A stretch of DNA of 36,443 bases from an uncultured Eubacteriales bacterium (GCA_900317035.1 ONFC01000004.1:1-36443); one strand, 5' to 3'. Numbered from the stretch's first letter, positions 15,218 through 24,559 are shown. The notes: generated by a model not told the origin, from the sequence alone. Translations and numbers: made by a program.

Positions 15218-17458
15218 ATGACCAATCGACTGCATTATACCAGACTTTTAGCATGCCTGGTTATGCTGAGCATGCTTATTTCCTTATGCTCTTCTTGTAA
15301 GGACGGAAAAACAAAACCCTTAGAAAGCAAGGGGGGATATGATTGCACCTTTTTTGAATTGCCTGTGAAAGACGGTTACGGAATGGATTTTAAGAAGATC
15401 CTTCTTGATGGGGATCAGTTCTGTGTAGTTGCACTTTATACTAAAGTCGACAGTAAAAATGTAATTCAGGAACAGATCACGGATATCTATCGAGTTGATG
15501 AAAAGGGCAAGCTTGTGTCAACACTTGAGATATCCGGAGCACAAGTGCCAGATGCTGTTGTGGGAGAATCATATGTTTTTCTAGGATACAGTATTGAAGA
15601 CCTGCAGGCTAAAAACAGTAATCAATCCCCTTCGTCCGATCCTCTGCCTTCACTCGTATTTCTTAACAAGACCAATGGAGACTTTATCAGAGATACACAT
15701 TTGGATTTTCAGGCAAAGTCCATAGTATCTTGTAGTAACGGATTTGTTGTTGAAGGAGCCGGAAGAATTGAAAAGTTCTCAAGCAATGGCAATTATGAGA
15801 ATTCTCTAGTTATCCCGTTCAGTACACCTGTGGATGGAAATGGAGTTTTCGAGGAAAATGGCAGGTTCTTCGCTGCCGAAGAGACCTCAGAATTCGAGTT
15901 TAACTATTATTCTATTGATTTTGCAAGTGGGAGTGTTGAGAAAGTTATCTCCGGAAAAGATGCAGGTATGAGTCTTGCCCGAGAAACCTACGGGAATAGG
16001 TATTTTACGTCCAGTGGCGAGTATAGGATCGATTGTACCAACAAGCAAGTTCTGACACTTGCCAAATGGAGTGACATCGACATACGTCCGGAAAAGAAAA
16101 TGCTTCATCAGCAGCCTTGGTACTATGCACTGGATGATGAACATTTTGCAAAACGATATGTGTATGGGGACGGAACTGCCGAAATACTCCTTTTCTCGTA
16201 CAATCCCGAGAAGAAAAACTATGCTCGAGAGAAAATTGTTCTTGGTGGATTTGGTATATATGATGATTTGCCATTAGGATGGGCAATTTATGAATTTAAC
16301 ACGACAAACACAGAGTATGAAATAGAGGTAGATGATTACACAGGACGGTTTCTTGATTCCGGGTCAGATGCGAGACAGGAACAACTTCGCCTGATGAAGT
16401 ATTTTCATGATGGACATACTCCGGACATATATTATGGAGATGATTTCGATTATGAGTATTGGGGAAGAAATGGCTTAGTTGCTGATTTGAACCCATATAT
16501 TCAGAATGATTCTTCTCTTTCCCTCGATGACTTTACCGAAGCGGGAAGGCGCTTGATGTTTGATCAAGAGGATCACTGTTATCAGATGTTCTCTTCCTAC
16601 CGTTTGAATGGGTATTGGATGCTGAAGCGTGACTTTGATGAAATAGATGACATGAGTTTTTCCGGCATGGTTCAATACTCCCAAGATAAAGAACTTCTCT
16701 TCAACGGTACAGATGATGCGATCGATTTGATGTCGTGTGTTCTAGGACATAACTATATGGATCTATTCTCTTCTGGAGAAACTGCATCAAGATTATCTGT
16801 GGAAGATCTTGCCGCCTTAATTCAGCAAGCAGTTTCGACTGGAACTTATCCATTTGAGTTCATGCCTGCTTCAGAAAGCGATTTGAGAGATGGTGAAGCG
16901 CTTCTTTGCTTTAGTTCGATCGGAGAATTTGAGTCTTTTGAAAATATGGAAAAGACTGTAGGTGAAAGTCTTGTGTATGTTGGCTATCCTTCGGCAGAAA
17001 CAACCCTGAGAATAGCCGAGCCAAAAGGACTTGTTGCAGTCTCTACTTCATCGAAAAATCCCGAGATCTGTTGGGAATTTATAAAATACATGTTCTCGGA
17101 AGAGGTTCAGAAGACTGTAGCACTGAATCAGTCGATACCCGTTCGACAGAGCGTTTTAGATATGACAACAAAAGCGTTTTTGCATCCTGAGGAGATTACA
17201 GATCCCGCTATGAATAGCCTGGTGACCGGGTTCTACAGAACAAAGAGTACTGGGCTTAAACCGGCAGAACAGTGGATGGTTGACGATTATATCGAGGTGA
17301 TTAATTCAGTGGATCGCATATATATTCATGACTGGGGTATTTTCAGCATCATTCGAGATGAAATCAATTCATATTACTCTCAAGGCCGACAGCCGGAACA
17401 GATAGCAGATACATTATATAAGAGAATACAACTATATATAGAGGAGAATTACGCATAA
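15218..17458 (+). CDS. Large lipoprotein with solute-binding-protein-like C-terminal half
   Basis: About 746 residues from the chosen start, with a signal peptide ending LISLCSSC (lipid cysteine at 27). The plan matches the 8921 protein: a beta-rich N-terminal half (about 50-380), then a solute-binding-like half with YHDGHTPDIYYGDDFDYEYWGRNGLVADLNPYI, MFSSYRLNGYWMLKR, and the terminal YYSQGRQPEQIADTLYKRIQLYIEENYA tail. No transporter genes adjoin. The start is uncertain: ATGs at 15170, 15194, 15200 and 15218 are all in frame and none has a good ribosome binding site. I take 15218, eight bases after the upstream stop, because it gives a standard signal peptide and fits translational coupling. 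Confidence 0.83.
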   Translation: MTNRLHYTRLLACLVMLSMLISLCSSCKDGKTKPLESKGGYDCTFFELPVKDGYGMDFKKILLDGDQFCVVALYTKVDSKNVIQEQITDIYRVDEKGKLVSTLEISGAQVPDAVVGESYVFLGYSIEDLQAKNSNQSPSSDPLPSLVFLNKTNGDFIRDTHLDFQAKSIVSCSNGFVVEGAGRIEKFSSNGNYENSLVIPFSTPVDGNGVFEENGRFFAAEETSEFEFNYYSIDFASGSVEKVISGKDAGMSLARETYGNRYFTSSGEYRIDCTNKQVLTLAKWSDIDIRPEKKMLHQQPWYYALDDEHFAKRYVYGDGTAEILLFSYNPEKKNYAREKIVLGGFGIYDDLPLGWAIYEFNTTNTEYEIEVDDYTGRFLDSGSDARQEQLRLMKYFHDGHTPDIYYGDDFDYEYWGRNGLVADLNPYIQNDSSLSLDDFTEAGRRLMFDQEDHCYQMFSSYRLNGYWMLKRDFDEIDDMSFSGMVQYSQDKELLFNGTDDAIDLMSCVLGHNYMDLFSSGETASRLSVEDLAALIQQAVSTGTYPFEFMPASESDLRDGEALLCFSSIGEFESFENMEKTVGESLVYVGYPSAETTLRIAEPKGLVAVSTSSKNPEICWEFIKYMFSEEVQKTVALNQSIPVRQSVLDMTTKAFLHPEEITDPAMNSLVTGFYRTKSTGLKPAEQWMVDDYIEVINSVDRIYIHDWGIFSIIRDEINSYYSQGRQPEQIADTLYKRIQLYIEENYA

Positions 17459-17493
17459 TTTATAACTTTCAGCTTTATTTTTAGTCATTTGAT

Positions 17494-17528
17494 GCTCCGT
17501 GTCTGAAATTCAGACACGGAGCTTTTTT
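17494..17528 (+). terminator. Intrinsic terminator D2
   Basis: GCTCCGTGTCTGA (17494-17506) pairs perfectly with TCAGACACGGAGC (17510-17522) around AAT and is followed by six T. It ends the 13921-17458 operon and is clearly related to terminator D1 at 11868. Confidence 0.9.
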
Positions 17529-17606
17529 CTGTCCGTTTGCTGAAAGCCAAGCGGGAAGTATCCTCTAACCAGATGATTGATAAGACTACAGATCGAGGTG
17601 AAAGAA

Positions 17607-18221
17607 ATGAAGATGAGAAGAATCGCACCGATGAGGATCGCAAAGATCGGATATGTGGTCATGTCTCTGATCTTTTGTGTTCTGGGCACAGGATTGATCC
17701 TTCATGCGGATATCGGAACGAAGATGCTGGGCACATTACTGGGGATCGCGATGATCGTTTTCGGGATCGTAAAGATCATCGGATACTTCTCCAAGGATCT
17801 TTTCCGCCTGGCATTCCAGTATGATCTTGAGTTCGGAAGCATACTCGCTGTTTTAGGGATCGCGGTGCTGGTACATCCGATCCACGCGATCCATCTGATC
17901 GTGATCGCGATGGGTGTGCTCATCATGGCGGATGCTTGTTTCAAACTGCGTATTGCGAGGGATTCCAGAGAGTTCGGGATCGGCGACTGGTGGTTCATCT
18001 TCGGTGGCGCGATCGTCGCCGGACTTCTTGGACTCCTGCTGATGTTCCGCCCCGGAAGCTCGGCAGAGACCCTGATCACGCTCCTCGGTGCCGCACTGGT
18101 TGCCGAAGGGATATTAAACCTTGCAGTTGCTATCTGCACAGTAAAGATCGTTAAAAATCAGTTCCCGGATAATATCGATCCGGATCTGGAAGATATTCCT
18201 TGGAAAGGAGAAAGAAAATGA
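17607..18221 (+). CDS. DUF308 (HdeD-like) membrane protein
   Basis: A 204-residue integral membrane protein with about six transmembrane helices in three hairpins (IAKIGYVVMSLIFCVLGTGLIL; LGTLLGIAMIVFGIVKIIGYFS; FGSILAVLGIAVLVHP; and so on), the repeated G-I-x-x-I-x-x-G pattern of the DUF308 family, and a cytoplasmic C-terminal tail. Function in Firmicutes is not established; HdeD is an acid-resistance protein in enterobacteria. The start at 17607 has GAGGTG six bases upstream. Its stop overlaps the MMPL start (ATGA at 18218-18221), so it is the first gene of a coupled three-gene operon. No clear promoter is visible between terminator D2 and this gene. Confidence 0.86.
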   Translation: MKMRRIAPMRIAKIGYVVMSLIFCVLGTGLILHADIGTKMLGTLLGIAMIVFGIVKIIGYFSKDLFRLAFQYDLEFGSILAVLGIAVLVHPIHAIHLIVIAMGVLIMADACFKLRIARDSREFGIGDWWFIFGGAIVAGLLGLLLMFRPGSSAETLITLLGAALVAEGILNLAVAICTVKIVKNQFPDNIDPDLEDIPWKGERK

Positions 18222-20326
18222 GTTTTTCAAAAGCCGTAGTTAAAAACAGAGTCTTGATCCTGATCATTGCTTTTCTGCTTTTGATCCCGTCTGTTTTCGG
18301 CTACATCGGAACGAGAGTGAACTATGACATGCTCGATTACCTGCCGAAAGACATGGAGACCGTTATCGGTCAGGACGAGTTGCTGAAGGAATTCGGCAAA
18401 GGTGCTTTTTCATTCGTCATCGTAGAGGATATGACGCCGCTTCAGGTGGCTTCTCTGAAAGAGAAGATCGCACAGGTCGAGCACGTCGAGTCGGTCATCT
18501 GGTACGATTCGATCTTTGATCTGTCTGTCCCGATGGAGATGCTGCCGAAGAAACTGTACGATGCATTTAATACCGATCACTCGACCATCATGGCCGTCTT
18601 CTACGATACATCCACTTCGGCGGATGAGACGATGCAGGCCATTACGAGCATCAGAAAAATCGCGGATAAAGAGTGCTTCGTTTCCGGCATGTCCGCGCTG
18701 GTCACCGACCTCAAGGAACTGTGCGAGAAAGAAGAGCCGATCTATGTGGCGATCGCAGTCGCGCTGGCACTTGTCGCCATGATGCTCCTGCTGGACAGTT
18801 TCCTCGCCCCGGTCGTATTCCTTCTTTCCATCGGCATGATGATCATCCTTAATCTCGGAAGTAATATCTTCTTCGGCGAGATCTCCTATATTACAAAAGC
18901 ACTCTCCGCTGTTCTTCAGCTGGCGGTCACCATGGACTATTCCATCTTCCTGTGGCACAGCTATAACGAGCAAAGAGAGAAATACCCCGATAATAAAGAA
19001 GCGATGATGGTCGCGATCCGCGAGACGCTCAGCAGCGTTATCGGAAGTTCCATCACAACGGTCGCAGGATTCATCGCTCTTTGCTTCATGAGTTTCACCA
19101 TGGGACGTGACCTCGGTCTGGTCATGGCAAAAGGCGTTATCATCGGTGTGATCGGATGCGTGACCGTACTTCCGGCCCTGATCCTGGTACTCGATAAGCC
19201 GCTTCAGAAAAGCAGACACAGATCGCTCATCCCGGGTGGAGGTGCTTTTTCAAAAGGGATCATCAAGATCTTCCCGGTATTCCTCATCCTGTTTGCGATC
19301 CTTCTGGTACCGTCTTTCTACGGATATAAGAAGGCCAGCAACGAAGTCTATTACGATATCTCCGTGTCGATCCCGCAGGATATGCCGAATGTCGTCGCGA
19401 ACAAGAAACTGCAGAGTGACTTTGAAATGGCGACACAGCATATGGTGCTGACCGATTCGACGCTTGATCCTGGCGTGACGCGTAAGATGATCTCCGAGAT
19501 GGAGAAGGTGAATGGCATAAACTATGTCCTGTCGCTGGAATCGCTGATCGGGGCGGATGTCCCGCAGGATATTCTCCCGGAGGAGATCATGAGCATCCTC
19601 AAAGGCGGCAAATGGGAACTCATGCTGATCAACTCGCAGTATGGTCTTGCGACCGACGAACTGAATGATCAGATCGACCAGCTGAACGTGATCCTGAAAA
19701 AGTATGACCCGAAGGGCCTTCTGATCGGAGAAGGACCGTGTACAAAGGATCTGATCGAGACGACGGACAAGGACTTCCGTATCGTCAACATCGTTTCTGT
19801 CCTGCTGGTATTCCTGATTATCGCATTTGTTACGAAGAGCGTGTCGCTGCCGTTTATCCTGATCTCGGTCATCGAGCTCGCGATCTTTATCAACCTCGGA
19901 CTTCCGCACTATCTGGGACAGAGCATGCCATTCGTCGGACCGGTATTTATCAGTACGATCCAGCTCGGCGCGACAGTCGACTATGCGATCCTGATGACGA
20001 CCAGATATAAAGAAGAGCGCATGCACGGACTTGCGCGCCGCGACGCGGTATGGACGGCACTTAAGACATCGATCCCTTCGATCCTCGTATCGGGAACAGG
20101 ACTCTTTGCAGCGACGATCGGCGTCGCGGTCTACTCGGATGTCGATATGATCAGCTCGATGTGCGTCCTCCTGGCTCGAGGCGCCGTGATCTCCATGATC
20201 CTGGTCATCTTCATACTGCCGTCCATGCTCATGGCATTTGACGGACTGATCAAAAGAACGACTGCCGGCATGAAAAAATGTGATACCAATTCGTCTTCTG
20301 AAACAAGAAAGGAGCTGTATGTATGA
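18218..20326 (+). CDS. MMPL/RND-superfamily transporter
   Basis: A 702-residue, two-fold repeated transporter: each half has one helix, an extracytoplasmic domain of about 150 residues and five more helices. The middle helices carry the D-Y pairs that relay protons in MmpL proteins (QLAVTMDYSIFLWHSYNEQ in the first half and IQLGATVDYAILMTTRYKEE in the second). The family exports lipids or hydrophobic compounds using the proton gradient. It lacks the long C-terminal tail of mycobacterial MmpL3. AAAGGAG precedes the ATGA-overlap start at 18218, and a longer frame to 18200 would lie on that site. The downstream LxxG protein is its likely periplasm-side partner, and the TetR protein at 13172 its likely regulator. 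Confidence 0.93.
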   Translation: MSFSKAVVKNRVLILIIAFLLLIPSVFGYIGTRVNYDMLDYLPKDMETVIGQDELLKEFGKGAFSFVIVEDMTPLQVASLKEKIAQVEHVESVIWYDSIFDLSVPMEMLPKKLYDAFNTDHSTIMAVFYDTSTSADETMQAITSIRKIADKECFVSGMSALVTDLKELCEKEEPIYVAIAVALALVAMMLLLDSFLAPVVFLLSIGMMIILNLGSNIFFGEISYITKALSAVLQLAVTMDYSIFLWHSYNEQREKYPDNKEAMMVAIRETLSSVIGSSITTVAGFIALCFMSFTMGRDLGLVMAKGVIIGVIGCVTVLPALILVLDKPLQKSRHRSLIPGGGAFSKGIIKIFPVFLILFAILLVPSFYGYKKASNEVYYDISVSIPQDMPNVVANKKLQSDFEMATQHMVLTDSTLDPGVTRKMISEMEKVNGINYVLSLESLIGADVPQDILPEEIMSILKGGKWELMLINSQYGLATDELNDQIDQLNVILKKYDPKGLLIGEGPCTKDLIETTDKDFRIVNIVSVLLVFLIIAFVTKSVSLPFILISVIELAIFINLGLPHYLGQSMPFVGPVFISTIQLGATVDYAILMTTRYKEERMHGLARRDAVWTALKTSIPSILVSGTGLFAATIGVAVYSDVDMISSMCVLLARGAVISMILVIFILPSMLMAFDGLIKRTTAGMKKCDTNSSSETRKELYV

Positions 20327-22761
20327 ATACGATCAACACAATGGCAAATAAAACACTGGCCTTGATCATCGGGGCAAGCATCTTAAGCGCAGGAGTAGGA
20401 GCCTCCGCAGTCGCCGCTTATTACTCCAAGTCCGGATCTTCCGGATCTTCGGAACCGGTGGCAGAAGGACAGATGAATGCGGATATCTCCGGTGTTTCAG
20501 GCGATACTTCCAGTGATCTGATGAAATATATGGATACCACGGCGGGCACACGGGCGGTCTCCCCGGAAAGTGCTTTTAAAGAGGAAACAGTATATGTGAT
20601 CGCCGGGCGTGAAGGATCGGTCAAGAAGATCATCGTCAGCGACTGGATCAGAAATACTGCCGGGAAGACCGGTGTGGAAGATGTCTCCGAACTCCCGGAT
20701 ATCTCACTTCTGAAGGATGGAGAGAGCTTCACGATGGGTGGCGGGAATACCCGTGTATGGGATACCACCAATGACGATATCTACTATCAGGGCAATATTG
20801 AAAAAGAACTTCCCGTCGATATGAAGGTGTCGTATTTCCTCGACGGATCGCCGATCACGCCGGAGGAACTGATCGGGAAGAGCGGACGCGTCACGATCCG
20901 CTACGAGTATAAGAACAACACGTCCGTCACGAAGGAGATCGACGGCAAGCAGGAAACACTCTATGTACCGTTCACGATGCTGACAGGTGTGCTGATGGAT
21001 AATGCAGTATTCTCCAATGTATCGGTATCCAACGGCAAGATCGTCAATGACGGAAGCCGAACGGTAGTCGTCGGATTTGCGTTCCCGGGACTCTCCGAAG
21101 ATCTGGGGATCACACCGGATAAGATGGCGATCCCGGACTATGTGGAGATCTCGGCAGACTGTGTAAACTTCAGCCTCGGCATGACAGTGACGATCGCTTC
21201 CACCGAGCTTCTTAACCAGATCGACCCGGATAAACTCGCCGGCGGAGCACTGGGGACAGGTGCGGCCGGATCCGGAGCAGATGGTTCGGAGGAGCCTCTG
21301 GATCTGAACGCTTCGATGAAGGAACTGACCGATGCGATGGATCAGCTGATCGACGGTTCTTCGGATCTGTATGACGGTATGTGCACGCTTCTGACCAAGT
21401 CGGAAGAACTGGTCGATGGTGTGAATAAACTTGCGGACGGCGCAGTGAAACTTAAGAACGGAACGGCCGCTGTAGATGATGGTGCCGGAAAAGTGGATAA
21501 GGGCATGGGCGATCTTTACGCCGGTATGTCCGAATTGGATTCCCATTCTGCTGAACTGAATGACGGAGCAAAGAAAGTCTTCGAGTCACTTCTGGCAACT
21601 GCGCAGGAGCAGCTGACGGCAGCTGGTATTTCAGTTCCAAAGATGACGATCTCGAATTATTCGGAGGTCTTAAATACTGTGATCAAATCGCTGGATGATT
21701 CGGCCGTATATCAGCAGGCGCTGGAGACAGTGACATCTGCGGTCGAGGGTAAACGCGACTACATCCGCTCGCAGGTCACGGCAGCAGTTCAGTCGGAGGT
21801 CGAGTCTCAGGTAACTTCGGCAGTAAAGGCGGAGGTCTCCGGCAAGGTGACAGCGGCAGTGCGCCAGCAGGTAGAAGCAGCGGTTACGGCAAGTGTACGT
21901 GAGAGTGTTCTTGCGAAGGTCCTGGAGTCACAGGGTATGACCAAAGAACAGTATGAGCAGGGTATCGCAGCGGGTGCGATCGATTCTTCCACGCAGCAGA
22001 AGATCGAGGGAGCGGTCGATCAGCAGATGCAGTCTTCTGAAGTAGCTTCTCTGATTTCGCAGAACACGGATGCACAGATGGAAACGGCACAGGTGAAAGG
22101 CCAGATCAGCGCAGCGATCGATCAGCAGATGGCCTCTTCCGATGTGCAGAAGATCATCAGCTCGAAGGTCAGCGAGACCATGGCATCTTCGGATATTAAG
22201 GCGCTGATCGATAAGAATACGGATGCACAGGTGGAAAAAGCAATCTCCGAGACGATGGCGGGCGATGAGGTGCAATCGAAACTGAAGGCGGCCTCCGCCG
22301 GTGCACAGAAAGTGATCGCACTGAAAGCAAGCCTCGACGGATATAATGCATTCTACTTAGGACTTCTGGATTATACCGGAGGTGTCAGAAAAGTCCTCGC
22401 AGGTGCGGGCGAACTGAAAAAGGGAACTTCGGATCTGAAGAAAGGAACGAAACAGGTCAAGGATGGCATGGCGGAGCTCTGCGACGGTATCCTGACACTG
22501 AAGGATGGACTTCCGGCATTGGTGGAAGGCGTAACGAAACTTCGTGACGGTTCGATGCAGCTGTCAGACGGCATGAAAGAGTTCAACGAAAAAGGCATTC
22601 AGAAGCTCGTCGAGCTTGTGGATGGAGATCTTGCCGGAGTTGTTACAAGACTTCGCGCCACACTTGAAGTATCGAAGGAATACTGCAACTACGCAGGCAT
22701 CGCTGATGATATGGATGGCTCGGTGAAGTTCATCTATAAGACAGAAGAGATCGAAGGATAA
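20323..22761 (+). CDS. LxxG heptad-repeat surface protein (YhgE/Pip-like partner of MMPL)
   Basis: An 812-residue exported protein with an N-terminal signal/anchor helix (TLALIIGASILSAGVGASAVAAYY) and a first domain (about 50-310) of beta structure. Two sets of X-X-X-L-X-X-G heptads follow (MDQLIDGSSDLYDGMCTLL... at about 335-410, and GAGELKKGTSDLKKGTKQV... at about 690-765). Between them is a long Gln/Ala/Ser helical stretch (about 470-660) with imperfect repeats such as KNTDAQ(M/V)E and QQMxSSxV. There is no clear C-terminal membrane segment, unlike full-length YhgE. It overlaps the MMPL stop by ATGA (20323-20326), with AAAGGAG upstream. The pairing of LxxG proteins with MMPL exporters is common in Firmicutes. 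A structural or accessory role is inferred. Confidence 0.88.
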   Translation: MNTINTMANKTLALIIGASILSAGVGASAVAAYYSKSGSSGSSEPVAEGQMNADISGVSGDTSSDLMKYMDTTAGTRAVSPESAFKEETVYVIAGREGSVKKIIVSDWIRNTAGKTGVEDVSELPDISLLKDGESFTMGGGNTRVWDTTNDDIYYQGNIEKELPVDMKVSYFLDGSPITPEELIGKSGRVTIRYEYKNNTSVTKEIDGKQETLYVPFTMLTGVLMDNAVFSNVSVSNGKIVNDGSRTVVVGFAFPGLSEDLGITPDKMAIPDYVEISADCVNFSLGMTVTIASTELLNQIDPDKLAGGALGTGAAGSGADGSEEPLDLNASMKELTDAMDQLIDGSSDLYDGMCTLLTKSEELVDGVNKLADGAVKLKNGTAAVDDGAGKVDKGMGDLYAGMSELDSHSAELNDGAKKVFESLLATAQEQLTAAGISVPKMTISNYSEVLNTVIKSLDDSAVYQQALETVTSAVEGKRDYIRSQVTAAVQSEVESQVTSAVKAEVSGKVTAAVRQQVEAAVTASVRESVLAKVLESQGMTKEQYEQGIAAGAIDSSTQQKIEGAVDQQMQSSEVASLISQNTDAQMETAQVKGQISAAIDQQMASSDVQKIISSKVSETMASSDIKALIDKNTDAQVEKAISETMAGDEVQSKLKAASAGAQKVIALKASLDGYNAFYLGLLDYTGGVRKVLAGAGELKKGTSDLKKGTKQVKDGMAELCDGILTLKDGLPALVEGVTKLRDGSMQLSDGMKEFNEKGIQKLVELVDGDLAGVVTRLRATLEVSKEYCNYAGIADDMDGSVKFIYKTEEIEG

Positions 22762-22763
22762 CG

Positions 22764-22780
22764 GGAAAAGTGCTTTTTCC
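22764..22780. terminator. Short inverted repeat between convergent genes
   Basis: GGAAAAG-TG-CTTTTTCC lies between the LxxG gene stop (22761) and the Nudix stop on the other strand, and contains one copy of the dispersed AAAAGCACT motif. It could serve both strands, but the stem is only about 7 bp and AT-rich. Confidence 0.45.
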
Positions 22781-23241
22781 TAGGCCTCGCCTTTTAGGAT
22801 GCGGAATGCCTTTCTGATAAAAACTTCATTCATCGGATCCATCGGGTGGGGGAGTTCGTCCTCAGCGAAGAAGCGCTGCCGGATGACCTCCTCTTCCTGT
22901 ATCTTCAGCTCGCCGTGGTACTCCCGGCAGAGGTAGAGAACGCCAGCGACGTAGATCTCGTCGCCGTGCGGATAGATGTAGTGCGTCGATTCGCCGGACT
23001 CCAGATCGAGGAACTCCAGCTTGTCGGCGATCAGCCCGGATTCCTCGAAGGCCTCCCGCTTCGCACATTCCTCGAAACTCTCGCCAAGTTCCATCGAACC
23101 GCCCGGATAGCCCCAGTAATGGTTGTCCGCGCGTTCATGAAGTAGTATCTCGTTTTTCTCATTTGCGAAAAGCACTGCTGCGCCGGGGATGATGATCGGA
23201 CGGTGGCCGAGTACTTTTCGAAGATCCATAATATAGCCCAT
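22780..23241 (-). CDS. Nudix hydrolase
   Basis: A 153-residue Nudix-fold hydrolase. The Nudix box is complete: GGSMELGESFEECAKREAFEESGL (G-x5-E-x7-R-E-x-x-E-E-S-G), which supplies the metal-binding glutamates. The W-G-Y-P-G-G approach to the box is typical of nucleotide-type Nudix proteins. The substrate cannot be told from the sequence. The start at 23241 has AAAGGA nine bases upstream on the coding strand; Met5 is an alternative without a better site. A second Nudix gene lies 75 bases upstream in the same direction, and the two may be co-transcribed. Confidence 0.92.
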   Translation of the reverse strand: MGYIMDLRKVLGHRPIIIPGAAVLFANEKNEILLHERADNHYWGYPGGSMELGESFEECAKREAFEESGLIADKLEFLDLESGESTHYIYPHGDEIYVAGVLYLCREYHGELKIQEEEVIRQRFFAEDELPHPMDPMNEVFIRKAFRILKGEA

Positions 23242-23316
23242 GCTGATAAATCCTTTCCTGCCGGAGCGTTTCTTAGCCCTGACTTCTATACTTTAAAGGG
23301 TGCCCCAGGGGGAGAG

Positions 23317-23820
23317 TCAAGACTCATATCCGATATCGTTATTCACGATGTGCATCACTGTGCTGCTTTCGATCGCTTCCTTCAGCTTCGACTTCAGCAT
23401 GACCGGGCGGACGTCGTATTTGTCGAGTTCATCGAGCGGGAGCCACACGAGTTTCTCATCGGTGTCGGTCTCTCCGGTAAAAGCACTATCTTCCGGTGCT
23501 TCCATCAGATAATAGAATTCCAGGACATGGCACTTCTTGCCGGAGATCCGCTCGTCCAGACGGTCACCATTGAAGAAGTTCTCACAGATAATGGCGCAGC
23601 GGACGGCCTTGCACGGTACGCCCGTCTCCTCGAAGACCTCGCGCTCGATGCAGTCTTTCGACGTCTCGCCGAGATGTACTGCGCCGCCGATCATGTAGTA
23701 GTAATCGGAGAGACAATTCTGCACAAAGAGCATCTTCCGGCCCTTTAGGATGATCGCCCCGGTACGGTATCGGAAGTAGTGTGAATCGGTGTTGATGAAG
23801 CAGTCCAGTTTCTGTGGCAT
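23317..23820 (-). CDS. Nudix hydrolase
   Basis: A 167-residue Nudix protein with a complete box, GGAVHLGETSKDCIEREVFEETG, preceded by DYYYMIGG. After the box, KAVRCAIICENFFNG and the acidic C-terminal half fit the MutT-like ADP-ribose/NTP group, but specificity is unknown. The start at 23820 has AAGGAG six bases upstream on the coding strand. It resembles the neighbouring 153-residue Nudix protein only in the box, so a recent tandem duplication is unlikely. Confidence 0.92.
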   Translation of the reverse strand: MPQKLDCFINTDSHYFRYRTGAIILKGRKMLFVQNCLSDYYYMIGGAVHLGETSKDCIEREVFEETGVPCKAVRCAIICENFFNGDRLDERISGKKCHVLEFYYLMEAPEDSAFTGETDTDEKLVWLPLDELDKYDVRPVMLKSKLKEAIESSTVMHIVNNDIGYES

Positions 23821-23876
23821 AGGTAACTCCTTGTTTCGGGAAGCACTTGTCCGGAGAGTGCGATGGATTCTTTTAG

Positions 23877-23943
23877 GGAAAAAAGAAACGTCTCCGGCGC
23901 AGCAAGATCACGAGAGATCCGTGGCATGAGCATGGAGACGTTT
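23877..23943 (-). terminator. Intrinsic terminator of the tRNA-Arg gene
   Basis: On the minus strand AAACGTCTCC (complement of 23934-23943) pairs with GGAGACGTTT (complement of 23886-23895), a perfect 10-bp stem with a 38-base structured loop, followed by CTTTTTT. It starts 11 bases after the tRNA 3' end. Confidence 0.75.
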
Positions 23944-23953
23944 AATTTTCAAT

Positions 23954-24028
23954 TGGCGCTCCGAGCAGGAATCGAACCCGCATTGGCAGTACCGGAAACT
24001 GCAGTCCTATCCGTTGAACGATCGAAGC
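23954..24028 (-). tRNA. tRNA-Arg, anticodon CCG, CCA encoded
   Basis: The minus strand reads GCTTCGA for the 5' acceptor, a D-arm GTTC-AACGGATA-GGAC, an anticodon stem GCAGT/ACTGC around TTCCGGT (anticodon CCG, reading CGG), a T-arm GCGGG-TTCGATT-CCTGC, the 3' acceptor TCGGAGC, G73 and an encoded CCA. The acceptor pairs throughout with one T-G pair. The gene looks intact; no integration junction or repeat of its 3' end is seen in the window. Confidence 0.95.
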
Positions 24029-24100
24029 ATGCGCTGAAAGTATTATAGCGATTCGGACCGGGGTTTTCAACCGCAGAAGAATGAAAGGAAACGGATGGTG

Positions 24101-24559
24101 CTATTTCTTCTTTAGGATCTCCTCACTGTCGAGGATAATCGTGAAAGGCCCCTGATTCTCGATCGAAACGGCCATATCCGCGCCAAAAACACCGGTCTGC
24201 ACATTCGGGATCACGGCCTTGCAGGAATCGATGATGTACTCGTACAGATCATTTGCCAGATCCGGGCTACCTGCATTGATGAACGACGGGCGGTTGCCGT
24301 GGTGGCAGTCGGCGTAGAGCGTGAACTGCGAGATGAGAAGGAGACTGCCGCCGACATCGGCGAGGCTTTTATTCGTTTTTCCTTCCTCATCACGGAAGAT
24401 GCGGAGGCCTATGAGTTTCTTGACCATACCATCGGCGATCTCCTTCGTATCTGTATTACTAACTCCTATAAAAACAAGGAATCCCAGGTCGATCGCGCCG
24501 ACGGTCTTGCCCTCGACGTCGACTCTGGCGGAGGTCACTCTTTGGATCAGAAAACGCAT
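24101..24559 (-). CDS. dtd: D-aminoacyl-tRNA deacylase
   Basis: A 152-residue protein, the usual length for Dtd. It starts MRFLIQRVTSARVDVEGK and has the two active-site motifs at the dimer interface: SQFTLYAD (the S-Q-F-T motif) and a C-terminal N-Q-G-P-F-T segment matching the family's N-x-G-P-(V/F)-T. It removes D-amino acids (and glycine from tRNA-Ala) mischarged onto tRNAs, in the cytoplasm. It lies upstream of tRNA-Arg on the same strand. Confidence 0.95.
   Translation of the reverse strand: MRFLIQRVTSARVDVEGKTVGAIDLGFLVFIGVSNTDTKEIADGMVKKLIGLRIFRDEEGKTNKSLADVGGSLLLISQFTLYADCHHGNRPSFINAGSPDLANDLYEYIIDSCKAVIPNVQTGVFGADMAVSIENQGPFTIILDSEEILKKK

Noticed and set aside
6939-17530. Prophage or transposon carrying the accessory region
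   Set aside because: No integrase, transposase, structural phage gene or matching terminal inverted repeats are visible; the boundaries are the hairpin modules and terminators only.
23954-24028. tRNA-Arg as an integration site for a mobile island
   Set aside because: No integrase gene and no second copy of the tRNA 3' end were found in the window; flanking genes look like ordinary chromosome.
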